Program-made: the position numbers and the translations under genes
Assembly: GCF_000718015.1 (NCBI RefSeq)
Contig: NZ_JODY01000006.1
Location: forward strand, 62,001 to 126,000
DNA: 64,000 bases
Reading direction: 5' to 3'
Source: Streptomyces catenulae
Lineage (GTDB): Bacteria > Actinomycetota > Actinomycetes > Streptomycetales > Streptomycetaceae
Part shown: positions 18,722 to 27,370 of the stretch, one piece after another
Position numbering within the stretch: position 1 is the first letter of the stretch
Layout of the letters: each line of letters opens with the position of its first letter
Notes under the pieces: model-generated
The model's input: only the letters and a program-made list of their open reading frames with translations
Told to the model about the DNA's origin: nothing
Database searches by the model: none

Positions 18722-18949
18722 ATGACCGAGCACCCGCCCGTCATCGTGCATCCGCCGTCGTCCACCGGAGGCCGCCGCGTCACCGTGCACGGCCAGATCG
18801 TGGGTCTGGCCCACGGCCGCGGCGATGTCGCCGAGTTCCTGCGCCGGGCCGGACTCTGCGAACCGGCCGAGGACATCACGCTCGACGACCCGCGCCTCGT
18901 CGAATGGCGCGGCGGCGACCTGGACGACTGGCCGATCCCACCGGCCTGA
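18722..18949 (+). CDS. Small conserved hypothetical protein (paralogue at 36589)
   Basis: 75 residues. A short family member with PPVIVHPP near the start, GGRRVTVHG (about 17-25) and VEWRGGD near the end. A minus-strand gene at 36589-36798 encodes a recognisable paralogue (PVIVHPP, GGRRVTLHG, ICEWREGG, and a central RRAGF/RRAGL helix). GGAGG lies only two bases before the ATG, too close for an RBS, while CAGTCT sits six bases before it, so the message may be leaderless. Function unknown; probably cytoplasmic. Confidence 0.75.
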   Translation: MTEHPPVIVHPPSSTGGRRVTVHGQIVGLAHGRGDVAEFLRRAGLCEPAEDITLDDPRLVEWRGGDLDDWPIPPA

Positions 18950-19116
18950 CCGGCATCCGGACGGCGGCGACGGCCACCCGCCCCGGAGCCGCCCGGCGCC
19001 CGCCCCGTGGCCGCCGCCCCCACCGGAACACCATGTCCGATTCCCGCCAGCGAGAGCCCCGGCCGTACCGCACAGTGGAGCGTGTACGGCCGAGAATCTC
19101 AGGAACGGACAGTCCC

Positions 19117-19626
19117 ATGACCCACTACGCCACGTACGACAGCCCGCTGGGCGAACTCCTCCTCGTGGGCGAGGTGTCGGCGACGGCCGTCGGCGGCACC
19201 GCACTGACCGCCCTGTCCCTGCCCGGTCAGAAGGGCGGCGCCACCGTCCAGGACGGCTGGACCCACGACCCGGCGGCCTTCACCGAGGTCATCCGCCAGC
19301 TCCGCGCCTACTTCGACGGCGAACTCACCGACTTCACCCTCGAAATCGCCACCCCCGGAACGGAGTTCCGCACCCGCGTCTGGAAGGCCCTCGAAGCCAT
19401 CCCGTACGGCGCCACCACCAGCTACGCCAAGCTGACCGCCGAGATCGGCGCCGCCTCCGGAGCCGTCCGCGCCGTCGGGACCGCCATCGGCGCCAACCCG
19501 GTGCTCATCGTCCGGCCCTGCCACCGCGTGATCGGCGCCGACGGCTCCCTCTCCGGCTACGCGGCCGGACCCGAGAGCAAGGAGCAGCTGCTCCGCCTGG
19601 AACACGCGCTGCCCCGCACCGCCTGA
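19117..19626 (+). CDS. ogt: Methylated-DNA-[protein]-cysteine S-methyltransferase
   Basis: 169 residues from the ATG at 19117 (AGGAAC upstream). The C-terminal DNA-binding/transferase domain has the helix-turn-helix PYGATTSYAKLTAEIG, VGTAIGANPV and the active-site PCHRVIG (Cys about residue 134), which accepts the alkyl group from O6-alkylguanine in a suicide reaction. The N-terminal domain is of the short Ogt type without the Ada zinc domain. It is followed by a hairpin and a 2OG-Fe oxygenase gene, suggesting a small alkylation-repair unit. Confidence 0.93.
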   Translation: MTHYATYDSPLGELLLVGEVSATAVGGTALTALSLPGQKGGATVQDGWTHDPAAFTEVIRQLRAYFDGELTDFTLEIATPGTEFRTRVWKALEAIPYGATTSYAKLTAEIGAASGAVRAVGTAIGANPVLIVRPCHRVIGADGSLSGYAAGPESKEQLLRLEHALPRTA

Positions 19627-19631
19627 CCACC

Positions 19632-19660
19632 GGCGCGCCCCGCCGCGACCGGGGCGCGCC
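19632..19660 (+). terminator. Hairpin between ogt and the 2OG oxygenase gene
   Basis: Perfect 10-base arms (19632-19641 and 19651-19660) with a 9-base loop, six bases after the ogt stop. It may terminate or only attenuate transcription into the next gene. Confidence 0.5.
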
Positions 19661-19693
19661 ACGGAACCCGACCCGCCCGCACCGGAGCCCCGC

Positions 19694-20431
19694 ATGCCCA
19701 CGACCACCGCCCGCCACCCCGCCCGCTCCGGCCTCGCGGCCCGCGTCGCCGCCACGGACCCGCGGGCCCTCGCCGCGGAACTCGACACCCTGGGCTGCGC
19801 GATGACCCCGCCGCTGCTCACCCCCGCGCAGTGCCGCGACCTCATCGCCCTGTACGACCGACCCGAACTCTTCCGCTCCACGGTGGACATGGCCCGCCAC
19901 CGCTTCGGCTCCGGAAACTACCGCTACTTCGCCGACCCGCTGCCGGACCCGGTCCGGGAACTGCGCGCCGCGCTCTACCCGTTGCTGCTGCCCGTCGCCC
20001 GCGACTGGGCCGAGCGGCTCGGCCGCCCCGCGCCCTGGCCCGACACCCTCGACGCATGGCTGGAGCGGTGCCACGCCGCAGGTCAGGACAGGTCCTCCCA
20101 GATCCTGCTGCGCTACGGCCCCGGCGACTGGAACGCCCTGCACCGCGACCTCTTCGGCGATCTGGTCTTCCCGCTCCAGGTCGTCATCGGCCTCGACGTC
20201 CCCGGTGACGACTACACCGGCGGCGAATTCCTCCTCGTCGAACAGCGCCCGCGCGCCCAGTCCCGCGGCACGACGACCGTCCTGGAGCAAGGCCGCGGCC
20301 TCGTCTTCACCACCCGCGACCGCCCGGTGCGCTCCACCCGCGGCTGGTCGGCCGGGCAGATCCGCCACGGCGTCAGCACGGTCCGCTCCGGCCGCCGCCA
20401 CTGCCTCGGGATCGTGTTCCACGAGGCGTGA
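19694..20431 (+). CDS. 2-oxoglutarate/Fe(II)-dependent oxygenase
   Basis: 245 residues. The metal triad appears as HRD in WNALHRDLFGD (about residue 139) and a distal His in RHGVSTVRSGRR (about 224), with the Arg after it for 2-oxoglutarate. LQVVIGLDVPGDDYTGGEF is typical of this family. It starts 68 bases after ogt on the same strand. With that context a role in oxidative dealkylation of damaged DNA or a modified nucleotide is plausible, but the protein is not clearly AlkB by sequence and the substrate is unproven. Confidence 0.8.
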   Translation: MPTTTARHPARSGLAARVAATDPRALAAELDTLGCAMTPPLLTPAQCRDLIALYDRPELFRSTVDMARHRFGSGNYRYFADPLPDPVRELRAALYPLLLPVARDWAERLGRPAPWPDTLDAWLERCHAAGQDRSSQILLRYGPGDWNALHRDLFGDLVFPLQVVIGLDVPGDDYTGGEFLLVEQRPRAQSRGTTTVLEQGRGLVFTTRDRPVRSTRGWSAGQIRHGVSTVRSGRRHCLGIVFHEA

Positions 20432-20499
20432 GGGATCGGACGGCGGTCCGGCCGTGAAATCCGCGGTGTGTCCGCCCGGGTGCGTGCGAGCATGAACCG

Positions 20500-21537
20500 A
20501 TGTGCTCCGCACCGCCCTTCGGGGACGAGCTACGGTCCCGACTCGGCACACCCCGCCGGGCCCGCCGACTGGAGAGCAGCCCGCGGTCCCGGGTGTGGCG
20601 GGCCGAGCTGTCCGGCACGCCCGTGGTCGTCAAGCAGCTCGTCGACGCCCCGGAGGCGGCCGAGCGGTACGCCCGCGAGGTCACGGCGCTGCGGCTCGCC
20701 TCCCGGGTCGACCCGCCCGTGGTGCCGAGACTCCTCGGCACCGACCCGGACGCCCGTGTCCTGGTCCTGGAGTACGTGGACGGGCAGCCGCCCCGCGAGG
20801 ACTGGGTGATCGACCACGCCACGGCACTCGCCCGCCTCCACGCGGCCACCGGCGCGGACGACACCGGCGCGCTCCCCGCCTGGTCCGGCCCGACCGAAGC
20901 CGACGCCGACTCCTTCCTCACCCTCGCCCAGGCCCTCGGCGTCGCACCTCCGCCCGGTGTCCGCGCCGAGCTGGACGCCCTCGCGGACCGCCGCTCCGGC
21001 ACGGAGGGCCACGCCCTGCTGCACGGCGACCCGTGCCCCGGCAACGATCTGCACACCCGCACCGGGGTCAGATTCATCGACTTCGAACAGGCCGCGCTGG
21101 GCGACGGGCTGGTGGAACTCGCCTACCTCCGCATCGGATTCCCGACCTGCTGGTGCGCCACGGCCCCGCCCCCGGCCGTGCTGCGCGCGGCGGAGTCCGC
21201 CTACCGCACGACCTGGCGCGCCGCCACGGGCACCGATGTCCCCGCCGATCTCACCGATGCCTGCGCCGCCTGGCTGCTCCGGGGTGACGCCCTGGTCCCG
21301 CGCGCCGAACGCGGCACCGTCGATCACCTGGCCGCGCTCCCGGACCGGGACTGGACCTGGGGCACGGCGACGGCCCGGCAGCGCCTCGTCCACCGCCTCG
21401 GCACCGTCAGCCGGATGACCGCCGACGCCGACGGCGGCGGCGCCCTCGACGGGCTCGGACAGCTCGCCGCGGCCGTCCGCTCCGCCATGCTCACCCGGTG
21501 GCCCACGCTCCGACCGCTGCCCCGGCAACGACCGTAG
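20500..21537 (+). CDS. Aminoglycoside-phosphotransferase-fold kinase
   Basis: 345 residues. APH/choline-kinase fold: ATP-binding Lys in TPVVVKQL (about 45), Brenner motif LLHGDPCPGN (about 177, catalytic Asp) and the metal-binding FIDFEQAALG (about 194). These proteins phosphorylate small molecules such as aminoglycosides, choline, homoserine or sugars; the substrate cannot be chosen here. No RBS is obvious before the ATG at 20500. A GAGCAT sequence six bases upstream could be a -10 for a leaderless transcript. No adjacent partner suggests a pathway. Confidence 0.8.
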   Translation: MCSAPPFGDELRSRLGTPRRARRLESSPRSRVWRAELSGTPVVVKQLVDAPEAAERYAREVTALRLASRVDPPVVPRLLGTDPDARVLVLEYVDGQPPREDWVIDHATALARLHAATGADDTGALPAWSGPTEADADSFLTLAQALGVAPPPGVRAELDALADRRSGTEGHALLHGDPCPGNDLHTRTGVRFIDFEQAALGDGLVELAYLRIGFPTCWCATAPPPAVLRAAESAYRTTWRAATGTDVPADLTDACAAWLLRGDALVPRAERGTVDHLAALPDRDWTWGTATARQRLVHRLGTVSRMTADADGGGALDGLGQLAAAVRSAMLTRWPTLRPLPRQRP

Positions 21538-22279
21538 GAACACCGGGCCGTCCATCGCCGACCGGAACGCTCCGGGACGGCGGGACGAGGGAGCCCGACC
21601 CTCTCCGTCGCGCCCCGAACGCTTCCGCTTCGCCCGCGCGCCAACCCGTTGTCAGTGGTGTGCTGTTGACTGGTATGCGTGCTCGGACGGACCGCGGTCG
21701 GCCGCGGCCCGGACGGCGCCCGGCCGCCCGTGAGCCGGGTGCGCGTCCGGCCGCGCCGTCGGCCGTCCGGCCGGATCAGCAGCGAAAACGGCACCGGGGG
21801 AGGGGCGATGACGGAGAGACGTCCGACGGCGGGCGGTGGGGTGACCCAGATCACCCGCATCTCGCGGGACGGACGAGTTCGCGCCGGAATACGGCCACGG
21901 CATACAACGTTCGGTATGCACGTACCTGGCCCGCCGCGCGGCACCCCGCCCCCTTGACCCCTTCCCACCGAAGAAACCGCCGCGCCAACACCCCTTCTCC
22001 GCCCACAGGTTGACCGCACCACGCGGCGACCTCCCGCCACCTCGATCCCGGTGCGCGCAGCCGTTCCCGGGCCGCCCGGCCCGGACCCGCCGTGCGCCGG
22101 ACCTCGTGCTGACACCGCCCCGCCCACCGGGCACGGCCGCGTACGAGTCGACCGCTGCCCCGCGGCGCCACCGCCGCACCGAGACCGCACCGCACCGTCC
22201 GGCCGCACACCGATGCCGGACGGACCGGTTCCGTATCCGTGTCCCTATCCGCTCCACTCTCCGCCCGGAGGCCGCAGGC
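21538..22279. other. Long upstream region of the MFS gene without a supported gene
   Basis: About 740 bases. A 49-codon frame at 21808 has a GGGGGAGGGG stretch before its ATG but no recognisable product, so it is left unannotated. It contains the inverted repeat at 21900-21919, otherwise nothing clear. Confidence 0.4.
21900..21919. promoter_or_regulatory. Operator-like inverted repeat upstream of the MFS gene
   Basis: GCATAC, 8 bases, GTATGC: perfect 6-base arms with a spacing typical of TetR- or MarR-type sites. It lies about 360 bases before the MFS start. The regulator is not adjacent. Confidence 0.35.
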
Positions 22280-24622
22280 ATGACCCAGACGACGACGGAA
22301 CAGCCACCCCGGAGCGCGCCGCCCACCGCCGCGCTCCCGGTGCCCGACCCCGGCAAGGAGCGGAGATCCGGCGGCATCGTCCCCGTCCTCGCCTTCTGCG
22401 GCATCGTCGTCGCCGTGATGCAGACGCTGCTCGTGCCGGTCATCAAGGACCTGCCGACGCTGCTGGGCACGGCACCGAGCAACGCCACATGGGTACTGAC
22501 CGCCACCCTGCTCTCCGGCGCCGTCGCCACACCCATCATGGGGCGCCTCGGCGACCTCTCGGGGAAGCGGAAGATGCTCCTCGCCAGCCTCGCCGTCATG
22601 GTCGTCGGCTCGCTGATCTGCGGCTTCACCGACAACCTGATCGTCATGATCGTCGGCCGGGCGCTCCAGGGCTTCGCCATGGGCGCGATACCGCTCGGCA
22701 TCGGCATCATGCGTGACGAACTCCCCAAGGAGCGCCTCGGTTCGGCGATGGCGCTGATGAGCTCGTCCATCGGCGTCGGCGGCGGCCTCGCCCTGCCCGT
22801 CGCCGCCCTCGTCGCCCAGCACGCCGACTGGCACGCCCTGTTCTTCCTCGCCGCCGGGCTCGGCGTCCTGTCGATGCTGCTGGCCCTGCTCGTCGTACCG
22901 GAGACCGCCGTCCGGGCACCCGGACGCTTCGACCTGCTCGGCGCCCTCGGCCTCTCCGCCGGACTGATCGCGCTGCTCCTGCCGATCACCAAGGGCAGCG
23001 ACTGGGGCTGGGGTTCGCCCACCACCCTCGGGCTGTTCGGCCTCGCCCTGCTCATCCTGGTGCTGTGGGGCGTGATGGAGCTCCGCCTCGCCGACCCCCT
23101 CGTCGATCTGCGCACCAGCGCCCGGCGTGAAGTCCTCCTCACCAACCTGGCGTCCATCACCGTCGGCGTCGCGTTCTACGCCATCTCCCTGGTGCTGCCC
23201 CAGGTGCTCCAGCTGCCGGCCTCCACCGGCTACGGTCTCGGCCAGCCGATGGTGATCGCCGGGCTCTGCGTGGCGCCGCTCGGCCTGACGATGATGCTGG
23301 TCGCCCCGGTCTACGCCCGCCTCGCCGCCCGCCGCGGCCCGAAGGTGACCCTCCTCCTGGGCATGCTGATCATCGGCGTCGGCTACGGCGCCGGGATCGG
23401 CCTGATGAACGCCCCCTGGCAGACCGTCATCATCGCGGTGGTCGTGGGCGCCGGTATCGGTCTGGCGTACTCCTCGCTGCCCGCCCTGATCATCGGCGCC
23501 GTCGACCCGTCCGAGACCGGCGCCGCCAACGGTCTGAACACCCTGATGCGGTCCATCGGGACGTCGGTGTCGAGCGCCGTCATCGGCATGGTGCTGGCCC
23601 ATATGTCCACCACCCGGGGCCCGGTCACCTACCCGACGATGGCCGGGTTCCGGACCTCCTTCGTGATCGCCACCGGCGCGGTCCTCCTCGGCGTCGTCTT
23701 CGCCGCGTTCCTGCCCGCGCAGCGCCGCGCCGCCCGCCCCACCCTCGTCGCCGGGAACACCGAAGGGGAGCCGGAGACCGCGGGCGCGGGCACCGCCGGA
23801 CTCACCGTGGAGCGGGCCGACGCGGCCGCCCGGGCCGGTGTGCGGGGCGGGATCCGGACCGCGGCGGGGGCGCCCGTGGCGGGAGCCAGCGTCACCCTCA
23901 TCGACCGGCGGGGCCGCCAGGCCGGTGTCACCACCACCGACGCCGCGGGACGCTTCGCCCTCCCGGACCCGGGCGCGGGCAGCTATGTCCTCACCGGCGC
24001 CGCCCCCGGCCACACCCCGCACGCCCTCGCGCTCAGCTGCGGCGGCGCCCCCGTGGACGTCCTGCTCACGCTGACCGGCGCCGCGCGGCTCACCGGCACG
24101 CTCTCCGGCGGGGCGCGGGGCGCCGCGCTCGCCGGGGGCGGGGTCGTCGTCACCGATGCCGAGGGCGCGGTGGTGGGCCGGGCGACCACCGGCGCCGACG
24201 GCCGCTGGGAGATCCGCGAACTGCCCTGCACTCTCTGCACGGTGGCCTTCAGCGCCCCCGGACACCGGCCCGAGGCCCGCACCGTCGATCTGGCGGACAC
24301 CTCCGGGGCCACCGGCTGCGAGGAGATACGGCTGCTGCCGGTGGCCTCGGTACGCGGCACGGTCCGGGGCCCCGGCGGGGCGCCGCTCGCCGACGCTGCC
24401 GTGACGGTCCTGACGGACGGCACGGTCGCGGGCCACACCGTCACCGGCCCGGACGGCGCCTTCGCCTTCGACGGGCTGACCGGCGGCGACCTGACGCTCA
24501 CCGCGTCCGGGTATCCGCCCCGCGCCACCCCGATATCCCTCACCGCGGGCGGCCACCGGACGCTCGACGTGGACCTGGTCCAGCCGTCGTCCGACGAGTC
24601 GGGCCGGACCGGGGGCGCTTGA
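22280..24622 (+). CDS. MFS exporter fused to three carboxypeptidase-regulatory-like domains
   Basis: 780 residues from the ATG at 22280; earlier in-frame codons extend into non-coding sequence. Residues about 30-495 are a 14-segment DHA2-type major facilitator (motif A GRLGDLSGKRKML, motif C-like GIGVGGGLALPVAAL), probably a proton-driven drug or metabolite exporter. After a short linker, residues about 535-775 contain three beta-sandwich repeats of the carboxypeptidase regulatory/Cna-B-like type. Each has a D-A-x-G-x-F/W core (TTDAAGRFALPDPG, TTGADGRWEIREL, VTGPDGAFAFDGL). A soluble triple repeat on an exporter is unusual; its side of the membrane is not decided. Terminator at 24643. Confidence 0.85.
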   Translation: MTQTTTEQPPRSAPPTAALPVPDPGKERRSGGIVPVLAFCGIVVAVMQTLLVPVIKDLPTLLGTAPSNATWVLTATLLSGAVATPIMGRLGDLSGKRKMLLASLAVMVVGSLICGFTDNLIVMIVGRALQGFAMGAIPLGIGIMRDELPKERLGSAMALMSSSIGVGGGLALPVAALVAQHADWHALFFLAAGLGVLSMLLALLVVPETAVRAPGRFDLLGALGLSAGLIALLLPITKGSDWGWGSPTTLGLFGLALLILVLWGVMELRLADPLVDLRTSARREVLLTNLASITVGVAFYAISLVLPQVLQLPASTGYGLGQPMVIAGLCVAPLGLTMMLVAPVYARLAARRGPKVTLLLGMLIIGVGYGAGIGLMNAPWQTVIIAVVVGAGIGLAYSSLPALIIGAVDPSETGAANGLNTLMRSIGTSVSSAVIGMVLAHMSTTRGPVTYPTMAGFRTSFVIATGAVLLGVVFAAFLPAQRRAARPTLVAGNTEGEPETAGAGTAGLTVERADAAARAGVRGGIRTAAGAPVAGASVTLIDRRGRQAGVTTTDAAGRFALPDPGAGSYVLTGAAPGHTPHALALSCGGAPVDVLLTLTGAARLTGTLSGGARGAALAGGGVVVTDAEGAVVGRATTGADGRWEIRELPCTLCTVAFSAPGHRPEARTVDLADTSGATGCEEIRLLPVASVRGTVRGPGGAPLADAAVTVLTDGTVAGHTVTGPDGAFAFDGLTGGDLTLTASGYPPRATPISLTAGGHRTLDVDLVQPSSDESGRTGGA

Positions 24623-24642
24623 GCCCGGGGGACCGTCGCTCA

Positions 24643-24675
24643 CCCGGGGCCGGGCACCTACGGCCCGGCCCCGGG
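24643..24675. terminator. Bidirectional terminator
   Basis: Perfect 13-base arms (24643-24655 and 24663-24675) and a 7-base loop between the convergent MFS and sugar dehydrogenase genes. Confidence 0.7.
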
Positions 24676-24692
24676 GCGGGTCCCCGCCGTGC

Positions 24693-25826
24693 TCACTTCA
24701 GGTCGATCCGGAACACCTTGTCCGAACCGGCACCGCCGTCACCGTTGTTGTCGGCGTTGGTGGTCGTCAGCCACAGCGCCTTCTTGCCGGGCACGCTCTC
24801 GACGGTGCGCAGCCGCCCGTAGTCCTTGGTGTAGTACGCCTTGGGGGTTCCGGCGTCGGTGCCGTCGACGGGGATGCGCCAGAGCCGCTGGCCGCGGAGT
24901 GCCGCCATGTAGAGCGCGCCGTCCGCGTAGGCGACGGCGCTGGGTGAGGCGTCCTTGACCGGCCACTGGCGCTTCGGGTTGGTCATCCCGCTCTCCGAGC
25001 AGTTGCCCTCGCAGATGGGCCAGCCGTAGTTCTTGCCCGCCTCGATGAGATTCAGCTCGTCGTACTTGGCGTTGCCGAACTCCGCCTCCCACAGGCGGCC
25101 CTGGGCGTCCCAGGTCAGGCCCTGCGGATTGCGGTGGCCCATGGAGTAGACGAGGTTGCCGAACGGGTTGCCCGGCGCCGGTTTGCCGTCGGGTGTCATC
25201 CGCAGGATCTTGCCGTTGAGGGACTTCTTGTCCTGCGCCAGATCGGGGGTCTGGGCCTCGCCCGTGGTGGCGTAGAGCAGCCCGTCGGGGCCGAACTTGA
25301 TGCGTCCGCCGTTGTGGTATGTGTTCTTCTTGATCCCCTTGACCAGCACGGTGTAGTCGCTGAGCTTGCCGTCCTGGTAGGTGAGGCGGGCGATGCGGTT
25401 GCCCTCCTTGGCGGTGTGCATCACGAAGACATGGTGGTCGGTCTTCCACTTCGGCGACACCGCGATGCTCAGCAGCCCGCCCTCGCCGCCGGTGGTCACC
25501 ACCTCGGGCACCTTGCCGACCTGCTTCTTCTTGCCGTCCTGGGTGAGGGTGAAGACCTTGAAGGTGTCCCGCTCCGTCAGCAGCGCGGACCCGTCGGGGA
25601 GCCAGCTCAGGCCCCAGGGGATGGACCAGCCCTCCGAAACGGTCACCGGTTTGCCGGGCGCGGAATCGGCCACGGCTGCCGGGCCGTGGGCGCCCGCCGG
25701 ATGCGTGGGTCCCGCCGTGGCCGGTCCGGCCGTACCGGCGGCGAGCAGCAGCCCGGCGGCCACGGCGGACGCGCCGAGACTGGGGAGCGAGAGGCGGTGG
25801 GTGTCGAAGGGGCTGCGCTTGCGCAT
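24693..25826 (-). CDS. Secreted PQQ-dependent sugar dehydrogenase (GSDH family)
   Basis: 377 residues from the ATG at 25826 (GGAGG before it; the longer frame upstream is rejected). Residues 1-40 are a signal peptide (MRKRSPF, hydrophobic core, AxA). The rest is the six-bladed beta-propeller of glucose/sorbosone dehydrogenases: WSIPWGLSWLPDG, GGEGGLLSIAVSP (catalytic His region replaced by local variation), GHRNPQGLTWD and ELNLIEAGKNYGWP. These enzymes oxidise aldoses outside the membrane using PQQ. PQQ biosynthesis genes start about 1.1 kb away in the divergent direction, so the cofactor is probably made for this enzyme. Sugar specificity unknown. Confidence 0.9.
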   Translation of the reverse strand: MRKRSPFDTHRLSLPSLGASAVAAGLLLAAGTAGPATAGPTHPAGAHGPAAVADSAPGKPVTVSEGWSIPWGLSWLPDGSALLTERDTFKVFTLTQDGKKKQVGKVPEVVTTGGEGGLLSIAVSPKWKTDHHVFVMHTAKEGNRIARLTYQDGKLSDYTVLVKGIKKNTYHNGGRIKFGPDGLLYATTGEAQTPDLAQDKKSLNGKILRMTPDGKPAPGNPFGNLVYSMGHRNPQGLTWDAQGRLWEAEFGNAKYDELNLIEAGKNYGWPICEGNCSESGMTNPKRQWPVKDASPSAVAYADGALYMAALRGQRLWRIPVDGTDAGTPKAYYTKDYGRLRTVESVPGKKALWLTTTNADNNGDGGAGSDKVFRIDLK

Positions 25827-25984
25827 GGGGGCCTCCGGGTCAGGAAGGTGCGGCAGGACAGAGCCGGGGGAGCGGTGGCGCGGGCGGTACGTGGCGGGAC
25901 ACCGGTCCTCGGCCACGGCGATCGGGCACGGAACGCCCCACCCCGTCCGGGCACGGGGCCGACGGCGGACCGCCAAAAGCTGAT

Positions 25985-25997
25985 AGGAAAGTTTCCT
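25985..25997. promoter_or_regulatory. AGGAAA-G-TTTCCT operator-like palindrome
   Basis: Perfect 6-base arms around one central base, about 160 bases upstream of the sugar dehydrogenase start in an otherwise GC-rich region. Sites of the form GGAAA-N-TTTCC resemble operators of ROK-family sugar regulators in Streptomyces; this link is inference. Confidence 0.4.
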
Positions 25998-26924
25998 GTT
26001 TGTTGACTGGCCGGGAACCTACTGCGGGCCCCGCACACCGTCAAGAGACCCGACGGAGGAGCGAAGGGCACACAGACGGGGGCGCGGAACCCGGTGGCAC
26101 CCCGCCGGGCGCGCGGCCCGCCGCCCGGCGAGAGGCGCGCGCCACGTCCGCCGCCCGTGGCGAAGTACAGCGCCGGACCGGTCACCACCTGCGGAACCGC
26201 CGGGCGGGTGAGCCGGGTTGGCAGCCGGGGACCCGGCTCGGCGGCCCGGTGCAGGGCCCGGCGCCGAGGCCGACTCGCCGCACGGCGGGCAACGGGCGCC
26301 GAGGCAAGCGCGCCCCGCGCGAACTCCCCGCCCCCGGCGCCCCTTCCGCCCGCCCGGCGCCCTCCGAGCCTCCCGCTGCCGTCGCCCGTTTCCCCGCGAA
26401 GCGACGCACCCCGAACGCCCCAACGCGCCGCGATCCGCGCCGCGTTGCTCCATTCCGGCACGGCACCACCCCGGGACCTCCCATCCGTCCATCCGTTCAG
26501 CATCCGGAATGTGCCCCCGCAGATGTCGCCGACGTGTCGGAAACCGTCCGCGTCCCGTGAGCGCACCCGAACAGGCCGTCCCACCAGGCGCGTTACCCGT
26601 GAGACGGAGTGCGGGTCCGGTGTCCCGTGGGGAAATGGACCGGACCAATGCGGTGCCGCCCCATTGACTCCGGCGCGCGTCGGCGGTGATTCTGCGGTGC
26701 GGTACGGAGCGTCACGGCGCGGCAGGTGCACCGGGCATGCCCGGTCGGCCGGGACGGTGCCGTGCCGCATGCCTTGCCTGTCCAACACACCTGCTCCGTA
26801 CGGTGGTTGAGGGCGTCCAAGGCGTCGACGGCGTGGTCGGCGCGGGTGGCGCCCGGGGCATGTGACGGCCGTGTCCGAAACTCTCCGTTCCCATCACCTG
26901 CAATCAGCGAAGGGCGGAACCCCC
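25998..26924. other. Long gene-free stretch upstream of pqqA
   Basis: About 930 bases. Open frames on both strands are Arg/Pro/Ala-rich and lack RBS and domains. It must contain the pqqA promoter; TTGCCT (26774-26779) and TACGGT (26799-26804) are a weak candidate with a 19-base spacer. Confidence 0.4.
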
Positions 26925-27107
26925 ATGACCAGCCTGCAGACCGTACGCACCCCGCACACCACGGACGCCCCGGCCGCCGGGACTCCGGCGACCGCACCCC
27001 GTCCGCACGGCGTCGCCGCCCGGCCCGCGACCACCTGGGCCACCCCCGGCTACACCGTGATCGACACCGCGCTCGAAGTCACCGCGTACCGCCTCGCCGA
27101 CCGCTGA
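26925..27107 (+). CDS. pqqA: PQQ precursor peptide PqqA, long form
   Basis: 60 residues from the ATG at 26925 (AGGGCGG upstream). The C-terminal EVTAY (Glu51, Tyr55) is the invariant E-x3-Y of PqqA, whose Glu and Tyr side chains are cross-linked by PqqE and become pyrroloquinoline quinone. WATPGYTVIDTALEV before it matches actinobacterial PqqA. The first about 35 residues are a Thr/Ala/Pro-rich extension, making it about twice the classic 23-29 residues. An in-frame ATG at 26862 would add 21 residues but lacks an RBS. First gene of pqqA-C-D-E; a hairpin follows. Confidence 0.88.
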   Translation: MTSLQTVRTPHTTDAPAAGTPATAPRPHGVAARPATTWATPGYTVIDTALEVTAYRLADR

Positions 27108-27124
27108 CCCACCGACCGCACCCG

Positions 27125-27157
27125 CCGCCGACCTGCGCGGACGCGCACCGTCGGCGG
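27125..27157 (+). terminator. Hairpin between pqqA and pqqC (attenuator or 3' stabiliser)
   Basis: CCGCCGAC (27125-27132) pairs with GTCGGCGG (27150-27157), and inside, TGCGC (27134-27138) pairs with GCGCA (27143-27147). It lies 17 bases after the pqqA stop. It could give more pqqA message than pqqCDE message, as is needed for a precursor peptide. Confidence 0.55.
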
Positions 27158-27370
27158 GCGCGCCGGTGACCGGGCCGACGGCCGCGGACGCCGGCGCCGC
27201 GGCGCGTGCCCACCCGCAACGGCCGGGCACGCGCCCCCGGAACGGCCACCCCCACACCTCTCACCCCCCACCAACCCCGCGCACCGCCGCCCGCGCACCC
27301 CGGAGCGCGCGCCCACCCGGGCGTCCGCCACGGGGGAGCGTGCCGCGGCGGAAGGGATGGAGATCGCGCC

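Noticed and set aside
21808..21957. 49-codon frame with a purine-rich stretch before its ATG
   Set aside because: No recognisable product or conserved pattern, and codon content resembles non-coding surroundings; too weak to call a gene.
25998..26924. Possible second precursor peptide or regulator upstream of pqqA
   Set aside because: All frames are Arg/Pro/Ala-rich with no RBS, helix-turn-helix or E-x3-Y pattern.
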